Source: Candidatus Bipolaricaulota bacterium (GTDB lineage: Bacteria > Bipolaricaulota > Bipolaricaulia > UBA7950 > UBA9294). From it: a stretch of 11,568 bases of DNA. The stretch spans positions 653,039 to 664,606 of the forward strand of contig CP070725.1 in assembly GCA_020350845.1 (NCBI GenBank), written 5' to 3'. The notes beneath the pieces were generated by a model. The model was given only the letters and a program-made list of their open reading frames with translations, did no database searches and was not told the DNA's origin. Of this stretch, positions 6,668 to 11,568 are shown piece by piece. The position numbers and the translations under genes were made by a program. Every line of letters starts with the position of its first letter. Position 1 is the first letter of the stretch.

Positions 6668-7575
6668 TCCGCAGTGAGGGACTCACACGGCGCTTCGGCG
6701 CCGTGACCGCTGTCGACGGCCTCGACCTCGTCGTCGAGCGCGGCGAGGTCTTCGGCTTCCTCGGCCCCAACGGGGCGGGAAAGACGACGACCGTGCGCAT
6801 GCTCGCTGCACTCATTGCGCCTACGGCGGGGGGAGCGCACATCGGTGAGTTGCAGCTCGGGCGGGACAATCGAGCGATCCGCCGACGCGTCGGTGTGCTG
6901 ACGGAGGCGCCGGGGCTCTATCGGCGGTTGTCCGCAAGGGACAACCTACTCCTCTTCGCCCGATTGCACGCCGTCTCGGATCCGTCCTCACGGGTGGAGA
7001 GGTACCTTCGGCTGTTCGACCTCTGGGATCGTCGTGACGATCTCGTGGGGACCCTGTCCAAGGGGATGCGGCAGAAGCTCGCGCTGGCGCGCGCGCTGGT
7101 CCACGATCCTGATGTGCTCTTCCTCGACGAGCCGACGGCAGGCCTCGATCCGGAGGCGTCCCGGCGCGTTCGAGAACTCGTCGAGTCGCTACGCTCCAAG
7201 GAGCGCACGATCTTCCTGTGCACCCACAACCTCGACGAGGCGGATCGGCTCTGTGATCGGGTGGAGCTGTTCAAAGCGCGCATCGTGGCACTCGGCAAGC
7301 CGGCCGAGCTGAAGGAGAGGATGTACGGTCGGAGAACGGTGATTCACTTCGGCGACCGGCCGCAAGGTCTCGAGCGGGCGCTCGACCTCCCGTTCATCCT
7401 CGACACGGAGTGGGCGGACGATGCCCTCGTCGTCGGCCTGAGCGACCCCGAGCGAGAGAATCCGATCCTCGTGCGGCGCCTCGTCGAGCTCGGCGCGGAG
7501 GTTCGCTACGTGAACGAGCTGCGGGTCTCCCTCGAGGATCTCTATCTCGATCTGATGGAGGAGCACGATGCATAA
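6664..7575 (+). CDS. ABC-2-type transporter ATP-binding protein
   Basis: The 303-residue ATPase subunit powers a membrane exporter together with the permease that follows. Walker A is GPNGAGKT at 34-41, the signature is LSKGM at 131-135 (degenerate LSGGQ), Walker B is VLFLDEP at 151-157 followed by TAGLDP, and the switch His is His188 in CTHN. The Q-loop position carries Glu81 (GVLTEAPGLY), common in this ABC-2/CcmA-like branch. Residues about 222-303 form the extra C-terminal domain seen in these exporter ATPases, ending in SLEDLYLDLME, the typical tail. It overlaps the upstream small ORF by 4 nt and the permease by 8 nt. The substrate is unknown; the class includes NatA-like Na+ exporters and drug exporters. 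Confidence 0.95.
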   Translation: MIRSEGLTRRFGAVTAVDGLDLVVERGEVFGFLGPNGAGKTTTVRMLAALIAPTAGGAHIGELQLGRDNRAIRRRVGVLTEAPGLYRRLSARDNLLLFARLHAVSDPSSRVERYLRLFDLWDRRDDLVGTLSKGMRQKLALARALVHDPDVLFLDEPTAGLDPEASRRVRELVESLRSKERTIFLCTHNLDEADRLCDRVELFKARIVALGKPAELKERMYGRRTVIHFGDRPQGLERALDLPFILDTEWADDALVVGLSDPERENPILVRRLVELGAEVRYVNELRVSLEDLYLDLMEEHDA

Positions 7576-8284
7576 CATCCTCGTCCTCCTTCGCAAGGAG
7601 TGGCGCGAGTCGCTGCGCAACAAGATGGTGCTCTTCGGGGCGCTCTTCCTCCCCGCGTTCATGGTGGGCGCGGCGCTGTTCATGATCGTCCAAGGGCAAG
7701 GCGTCGACATCCCGGGGGCGCAGGCGGCGCTCTTCAACACCGCGCTGATGTACTTCCTCGTGCTGCCGGCGGTGATCCCTCTCGCGATCGCGGTCTACTC
7801 GATCGTCGGCGAGAAGGAGCAGCAAAGCCTCGAGCCGCTGCTGGCGACGCCCGTTACGGATCTCGAGCTGTTCCTCGGCAAGGCACTGGCGAGCGTGATC
7901 CCGGCGCTCGTGATCACCTGGGCATCGTTCGGGCTCTTCCTCGGGCTCTCGATCCCCTTCGCCGGCGGGGTGCCGCCTCATGTGCTCACGATTCCGTGGC
8001 TCGCGGCGATCTTCGGGCTGACCCCGCTCCTCTCCCTGACCTCGGTGGGGATCACGATGATCGTCTCTTCGAGGGCATCCGATGCCCGTGCCGCCTACCA
8101 GTTCTCGAGCTTCGCCATCCTTCCGCCGATCGTCCCGCTGATCATCTACAGCACCCGCAAGGCACTGGTGAGCGTGGCCCTCGTGGGCGTCGAGGGAGGC
8201 GTGCTGATCGTCGCCGCCGTCGCCGTTCTCGCCATCGCCGTCAGGCTCTTCCGGCGGGAGCAGATTCTCACCCGCTGGAAGTGA
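7568..8284 (+). CDS. ABC-2-type transporter permease
   Basis: A 238-residue polytopic membrane subunit, partner of the ATPase just upstream. It has about six hydrophobic segments (roughly 20-42, 55-79, 105-130, 140-166, 178-194, 199-226). Between the second and third is GEKEQQSLEPLLATPVT at 81-97, the conserved cytoplasmic coupling sequence of ABC-2 permeases. The N-terminal LLRKEWRESLRNKM is also typical. The start ATG at 7568 lies inside the end of the ATPase gene, with GGAGGAGC just before it, so the two are translationally coupled. The length is short for a NatB-type permease but normal for single-domain ABC-2 subunits, which probably work as a dimer. The cargo is unknown. Confidence 0.92.
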   Translation: MHNILVLLRKEWRESLRNKMVLFGALFLPAFMVGAALFMIVQGQGVDIPGAQAALFNTALMYFLVLPAVIPLAIAVYSIVGEKEQQSLEPLLATPVTDLELFLGKALASVIPALVITWASFGLFLGLSIPFAGGVPPHVLTIPWLAAIFGLTPLLSLTSVGITMIVSSRASDARAAYQFSSFAILPPIVPLIIYSTRKALVSVALVGVEGGVLIVAAVAVLAIAVRLFRREQILTRWK

Positions 8285-8306
8285 GTCTCCGCCCGGCGCC
8301 GAGCGC

Positions 8307-8335
8307 GTTCGGGAGAATGTCCCGCGGAGTACACT
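8307..8335 (+). promoter_or_regulatory. Weak candidate promoter for the hydrolase gene
   Basis: In the 78-bp gap after the permease, TACACT (8330-8335) fits a -10 element, but the hexamer 17 nt upstream (GTTCGG) is a poor -35. The hydrolase could instead be read through from the hppA operon; no strong terminator is visible in the gap. Confidence 0.3.
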
Positions 8336-8362
8336 GAGGCCGTCGTCTGTGAGGAGGGATCG

Positions 8363-10117
8363 ATGAGTACGAAGCTGCTGTTCATCCTTGCGCTGGTGGC
8401 CGGTGCGGTCGCTGCCGTTTTCGTCGGGCTCGCTCTGCGCGAATCGCCTGCGGGGCAGACGGCGGACGCCGGGGGAGAGCTCATCGATGCCGGCCGCTTC
8501 GTCCTCCGGACGAACGGCGCGGTCGTCCTCGACGAGGAGTACACGCTGTTCTTCCACCCGGCGGACGGCTACATGCTGGTCTCCCAGGCGACGCTCTTCG
8601 TGGCCGGTGAGGAGATCCGCCTGGCGCAACAGACGCAGTACGGGCTGGGGTTCGTCCCCGTGGCCTACCAGCTCGCTGCGGAGACCGCGTCGGGAACCCA
8701 GCTTGTCTCTGCGCAGATGGGGATCGCCGGGCTCACGATGGAGGTGCGCGTCGGGCTGTCGCGGCAGTCGGCGGAGGTCGCGAACGTGGCCCCGATCGCG
8801 CTTCTCGACAACAACCTTGTCAGCCACTACGTCGCGCTTCTCCTTGCACTTCGCGTGGAGGCGCTCGACCGATCGTTCACCGCGGCGATCCCTCAAGCGC
8901 TTCTTTCGTTGCCGGCGAAGGCCGACGGTCCGAACCAAGTCATGTTCCGTTCCGGCGAGACCGTCGAGAAGGGGAAGCGCTTCGATCTCCTGATCGGCGA
9001 TACCTCGATCCTCCTGATCGCGCAGGACGGCCGGCTCGTTGCCCTGATCAATGAGGCGCAGGGAAGCATCGCCTATGACGTCGACCGCCACCCCGAGGGG
9101 ATCGAGCTCATCGCCGAGGACGAAGGTGAGGATGACGCCGCGGAGATGGACTCTCGCGACGTCGTGTTCTCGAGCGACGGGCTCACGCTCGCGGGAACAC
9201 TGAGCCCTTCCGAGGAGCCCCGAGGACCGGGCCCCGCGGTCCTGTTCCTCCACGGGTCGGGGCCGATCGATCGCGACGGCAACGCGCCCGGGCTGGAGAT
9301 GGACGCCTATCGCCAGCTCGCGCGTGGGTTCTCCGGTGCGGGCATTGGCAGTCTGCGCTACGATAAGCGTGGCGTCGGCGAAAGCGAGGGTGATGCGCGC
9401 ACGGCGAGTCGTGACGACCTGGTACGAGACGCGCGCGCAGCGATCGCGGTCCTCCGCGCGCAGCCGGAGGCCGACCCCACCAGGGTGATCCTCGTCGGTC
9501 ACAGCGAGGGGGCGTACCTTGCGGCGATCCTCGCACAGGAGGATCCACTCATCGCAGGCGTGGTGCTCCTCAGCGGGGCAGCGCGCGCACTCGACGAGAT
9601 CACGCGCTGGCAGGTGGAGACCTTGCTCCGGGCGGCCGGCGCGGAGGAGGCGCAGATCGCGGCGTCGCTCGCACATCAGGACGAGTACGTGGCGTTCGTC
9701 GAGCAGTCCGTCGGCGAGTGGGCGGACTACGACGTCGCGGCGATTCGTGAGGCGCTGCCGTGGATGACCGAAGGCGAAGCGGCGGCGCTCCTCGACACGC
9801 CCCTCGGCCTCTCCTGGCTCCGCGAGCATTACCTCGAGGACACCGAGGCGATCCTTGCCGGGGTGACCCAGCCTGTTCTTGCGCTTCACGGAGACCGCGA
9901 CGCGCAGGTCCCTTACGAGGAGGCGGAACGCATCGTCGCCGTCCTGCAGGCCGCAGGAAACGCCGACGCGTCGGCGCTCGTCCTCCCGGAACTCAATCAC
10001 CTTCTCCGCCACCATCCTGAGGAGCCGAATCTCGTCTATCGCCATCTCGGGGAGCCGGTGGATCCCCGCGTTTCCGATGCCGTGATCGGGTGGATCCTTG
10101 AACGGTTCGGACCGTAG
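8363..10117 (+). CDS. Membrane-anchored or secreted alpha/beta hydrolase
   Basis: A 584-residue serine hydrolase. Residues 5-25 form a hydrophobic N-terminal anchor or signal sequence without an obvious lipobox. Residues about 40-260 form a mostly beta domain of unknown role (VLDEEYTLF, YMLVSQATLFV), followed by an acidic linker (EDEGEDDAAEMD). The catalytic alpha/beta hydrolase domain spans 266-584. HGSGPIDRDGN at 297-307 is the oxyanion region, RYDKRGVGES is at 332-341, the nucleophile is Ser381 in GHSEG, the acid is Asp511 or Asp513 in HGDRDAQVP, and the base is His546 in LNHLL. The triad is complete, so activity is likely, acting outside the cytoplasm on an ester or peptide substrate that cannot be named. 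The start ATG at 8363 has GAGGAGGG at a good distance. Its 3' end overlaps rsmA by 20 nt. Confidence 0.9.
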   Translation: MSTKLLFILALVAGAVAAVFVGLALRESPAGQTADAGGELIDAGRFVLRTNGAVVLDEEYTLFFHPADGYMLVSQATLFVAGEEIRLAQQTQYGLGFVPVAYQLAAETASGTQLVSAQMGIAGLTMEVRVGLSRQSAEVANVAPIALLDNNLVSHYVALLLALRVEALDRSFTAAIPQALLSLPAKADGPNQVMFRSGETVEKGKRFDLLIGDTSILLIAQDGRLVALINEAQGSIAYDVDRHPEGIELIAEDEGEDDAAEMDSRDVVFSSDGLTLAGTLSPSEEPRGPGPAVLFLHGSGPIDRDGNAPGLEMDAYRQLARGFSGAGIGSLRYDKRGVGESEGDARTASRDDLVRDARAAIAVLRAQPEADPTRVILVGHSEGAYLAAILAQEDPLIAGVVLLSGAARALDEITRWQVETLLRAAGAEEAQIAASLAHQDEYVAFVEQSVGEWADYDVAAIREALPWMTEGEAAALLDTPLGLSWLREHYLEDTEAILAGVTQPVLALHGDRDAQVPYEEAERIVAVLQAAGNADASALVLPELNHLLRHHPEEPNLVYRHLGEPVDPRVSDAVIGWILERFGP

Positions 10118-10952
10118 TGCGATCACGCGTCGGCTGCGGGAGCTCGGCGTCCGCCCGAGCAAGCGGCTGGGCCAGAACTTCCTTCACTGTGAACACGTGA
10201 TCGCGGCGATGGTGGATGCCGCGCGTAGCTTCGAGCCGGAAACGGTCATCGAGATCGGCCCCGGCCTCGGTGCGTTGACGCACGGCCTCGCAGAGGTTTC
10301 CGCGCGTGTGGTAGCCGTCGAGATCGACGGCCGCCTCGCGGAGGAGCTGTCGGCGGCCACAGCGGACCGTGCGTCGATCCAGGTGATCCGCGGGGACATC
10401 CGGGATGTCCGGATCGCAGCGTTCACCGGCGGAGCACAGGCGGTGGTGGTCGGGAGCATCCCCTACCGCATCTCGGCGGACATCCTTCGCTGGCTCGTCC
10501 GTTCTCGTGAGGCCGTCCGCGGTGCCGTCCTTCTGACGCAGCGAGAGGTCGCGCAGAAGATCCTCGACAGTCCAGGCAGGAGAGGATCTGCGCTCGGCGT
10601 CTTCGTCCAAGCCTACGCGTGCCCCGAGGCACTGCAGGCCGTCCCACGACACTGCTTCTGCCCTGTGCCCGAGGTCGATTCGCTCCTCTGGCGGATGACC
10701 TGGCGGGAGGTTCCCGCGTTCACCGCGTCCGAGGAGCGGTTCTTCGCCCTCGTCCGCGCGCTCTACGGGAGCCGCCGCAAGATGTTGCGTGCCGCGCTGC
10801 AACCCGCGCGTGGGGCGGGACACGTTGCCGAGGCCCTCTCCGCTGCGGGGATCGACGGGGAACGCCGCGGGGAGACCCTGACCTTGACCGAGCTCGATCG
10901 CCTTGCCGTCGCGTGGGAGGATCGGGCGCGGATCGCCGGGAAGCGCTCCTGA
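10098..10952 (+). CDS. rsmA: 16S rRNA adenine dimethyltransferase RsmA (KsgA)
   Basis: RsmA dimethylates two adjacent adenines near the 3' end of 16S rRNA, using S-adenosylmethionine, late in small-subunit assembly. The 284 residues show KRLGQNFL (22-29), SAM-binding EIGPGLGALT (52-61), VAVEID (72-77) and GDI (99-101). The C-terminal RNA-binding part has FCPVPEVDS (187-195) and RRKMLRAAL (226-234). The catalytic motif normally NLPY reads SIPY (Ser120-Tyr123), with the rest of the context (VVGxIPYRIS) intact. This is an unusual residue at the methylation site, one base from Asn (AGC versus AAC). The start is TTG at 10098 with GGGTGGA upstream; it lies inside the hydrolase 3' end and I see no ATG or GTG that keeps the N-terminal motif. 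Erm-type 23S methylases are relatives, but the C-terminal motifs and length favour RsmA. Confidence 0.92.
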   Translation: MNGSDRSAITRRLRELGVRPSKRLGQNFLHCEHVIAAMVDAARSFEPETVIEIGPGLGALTHGLAEVSARVVAVEIDGRLAEELSAATADRASIQVIRGDIRDVRIAAFTGGAQAVVVGSIPYRISADILRWLVRSREAVRGAVLLTQREVAQKILDSPGRRGSALGVFVQAYACPEALQAVPRHCFCPVPEVDSLLWRMTWREVPAFTASEERFFALVRALYGSRRKMLRAALQPARGAGHVAEALSAAGIDGERRGETLTLTELDRLAVAWEDRARIAGKRS

Positions 10953-11003
10953 AGAGGGCTCGTCTCCTTCGATCGAGGCGTCGACCGGGGAGAGCGCCCG
11001 GGG

Positions 11004-11032
11004 TTGACTGGGCAGGAGGGGCATAGTATAGT
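11004..11032 (+). promoter_or_regulatory. 23S rRNA promoter P1
   Basis: -35 TTGACT (11004-11009), 17-nt spacer, -10 TATAGT (11027-11032), with the expected start near 11039. This near-consensus promoter lies 50 bp after rsmA. Transcripts from it contain the whole dyad at 11043-11088. Confidence 0.8.
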
Positions 11033-11042
11033 TCCGACCTTG

Positions 11043-11088
11043 TCTAGCACGCGCGCATCGGTTGACACCTCGATGGGCGAGTGCTAGA
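11043..11088. promoter_or_regulatory. Imperfect 18-bp inverted repeat spanning promoter P2
   Basis: Arms 11043-11060 and 11071-11088 pair at 16 of 18 positions around a 10-nt centre. The outer 8 bp are TCTAGCAC/GTGCTAGA, then a G/A mismatch, CGC/GCG, a G/G mismatch, and inner CATCG/CGATG. The P2 -35 lies in the centre, and its -10 begins inside the right arm. It could be a repressor site or, in P1 transcripts, a long RNA hairpin. No known regulator is assigned. Confidence 0.55.
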
Positions 11089-11090
11089 AT
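11062..11090 (+). promoter_or_regulatory. 23S rRNA promoter P2
   Basis: -35 TTGACA (11062-11067, full consensus), 17-nt spacer, -10 TAGAAT (11085-11090), with the expected start near 11097, about 56 nt before the 23S 5' end. It lies 58 bp downstream of P1; tandem promoters are usual for rRNA genes. Confidence 0.85.
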
Positions 11091-11098
11091 TGACTTTC

Positions 11099-11117
11099 GT
11101 GCGCCGAAACGGCGTAC
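11099..11117 (+). other. Leader hairpin at the start of P2 transcripts
   Basis: GTGCGCC / GGCGTAC can form a 7-bp stem (one G-U pair) closed by GAAAC, within about 2 nt of the predicted P2 start. No U-tract follows, so it is not a terminator; it may protect or help process the rRNA precursor. Confidence 0.4.
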
Positions 11118-11121
11118 GGAA

Positions 11122-11133
11122 CGGTCCTTGACA
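11122..11133 (+). promoter_or_regulatory. boxA-like antitermination sequence in the 23S leader
   Basis: CGGTCCTTGACA matches 8 of 12 positions of the E. coli rRNA boxA TGCTCTTTAACA, and the following AGTGAATAG resembles sequence commonly found just before 23S in bacterial spacers. boxA binds NusB/NusE to prevent premature termination. The contained TTGACA is not a promoter -35 here, as nothing like a -10 lies 17 nt on. Confidence 0.5.
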
Positions 11134-11152
11134 AGTGAATAGAGTGTGTGCC

Positions 11153-11568
11153 ACACAAGCGCAGTAAGGGCAAACGGTGGACACCTTGGCAGTCGGAAGC
11201 GATGAAGGACGTGGCTAGCTGCGATAAGCCTCGGGGAGCCGCTAAGCAGGCTTTGATCCGGGGATCTCTGAATGGGAGTGCCCGCCATGGTGAAGCCATG
11301 GCAGGGCGCGCTGAAACCTGAAGTAGGCGCGCTCAGCGAACCCGGCGAAGTGAAACATCTCAGTAACCGGAGGAAAAGAAATCAACCGAGATTCCCTGAG
11401 TAGTGGCGAGCGAAACGGGAAGAGCCCAAACCACGGCAGTGTAAGGCTGCATCCGTTGCTGTCGTGGGGTTGTAAGCCATCGTCATCCCGCCGATGCAGA
11501 GGCGGGCAGAGTTACAGGTGACATCTAGCCGAACAGTCCGCAAAGTCACTGGAAAGGACGACCGCAGA
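11153..11568 (+). rRNA. rrl: 23S ribosomal RNA, 5' end (partial)
   Basis: The start aligns with the 5' end of bacterial 23S rRNA. AAGCG-CAGUAAGGGC is followed by the conserved ACGGTGGACACCTTGGCAGTC, then GCGATGAAGGACGTG, CTGCGATAAGCCTCGG, GTGAAACATCTCAGTA, GGAAAAGAAATCAACCGAGATTCC and GTGGCGAGCGAA, all domain I landmarks in the right order. The 5' end is placed at about 11153 by comparison with E. coli; a short GTGTG/CACAC inverted repeat (11144-11156) sits at the boundary. The gene runs off the window. No 16S or tRNA precedes it; the gene before it is rsmA. Confidence 0.97.

Noticed and set aside
7394..10162. Minus-strand open frame of 922 codons
   Set aside because: It is antisense to the ABC genes and hydrolase; the translation is Arg/His/Asp-rich with no domain, typical of a GC-rich shadow.
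10985..11001. Terminator after rsmA (CCGGG/CCCGG hairpin)
   Set aside because: Only a 5-bp stem with a 7-nt loop and no U-tract; too weak to call.
11044..11087. CIRCE (HrcA) heat-shock element, because of TAGCAC and GAGTGCTAG half-sites
   Set aside because: The gap between TAGCAC and GTGCTA is 30 nt, not about 13 as in CIRCE, and the target is an rRNA gene rather than a chaperone gene.
11128..11133. A third 23S promoter at TTGACA
   Set aside because: No -10-like sequence lies about 17 nt downstream; the site fits a boxA-like leader better.
9993..11288. Minus-strand open frame of 431 codons
   Set aside because: It is antisense to rsmA and runs into the 23S gene; not plausible as a gene.

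Overview
The window is GC-rich, densely coding and bacterial. It has sigma70-type promoters with 17-nt spacers, bacterial rsmA, and the 5' end of a bacterial 23S rRNA. The gene mix (membrane pyrophosphatase, archaeal-flavoured SMC, exported coiled-coil protein, a 23S gene with its own promoters) suggests a little-studied deep-branching phylum. Bipolaricaulota/Acetothermia is my best guess, but this is inference only; the near-complete rRNA needed for placement is cut off.

Left part, minus strand (1-3330). A small XRE-type helix-turn-helix gene (2250-1981) overlaps the start of an SMC chromosome-organisation ATPase gene by 4 nt (ATGA). Both are driven by a clear promoter at 2302-2274. The SMC frame is interrupted by an in-frame TAG at 298-296, after hinge and early return coil. 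The same frame then runs on, with conserved SMC sequence, to the window edge. Upstream on the same strand, and separated by a hairpin terminator, is a secreted, C-terminally anchored coiled-coil protein (3330-2359).

Middle, plus strand (3686-8284). From a divergent 355-bp intergenic region with a good promoter (3560-3588) comes a compact gene string: K+-dependent-type ion-pumping membrane pyrophosphatase (hppA), a GNAT acetyltransferase, a 78-residue unknown protein, and an ABC-2-type ATPase and permease. Gaps are 26 nt or less, and the last four genes overlap one another, which suggests one operon.

Right part, plus strand (8363-11568). A membrane-anchored alpha/beta hydrolase overlaps rsmA (16S rRNA dimethyltransferase), whose catalytic NLPY motif reads SIPY. 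Then 200 bp carry two tandem consensus promoters, an 18-bp-arm imperfect dyad centred on the second promoter, a leader hairpin and a boxA-like sequence. They lead straight into 23S rRNA with no 16S or tRNA in front, so the 23S gene appears unlinked from 16S.

The points most worth a second look are the interrupted, archaeal-like, short-armed SMC coupled to an XRE protein, the dyad element over the 23S promoter, and the altered RsmA motif. I see no CRISPR array, insertion sequence, tRNA or phage gene.
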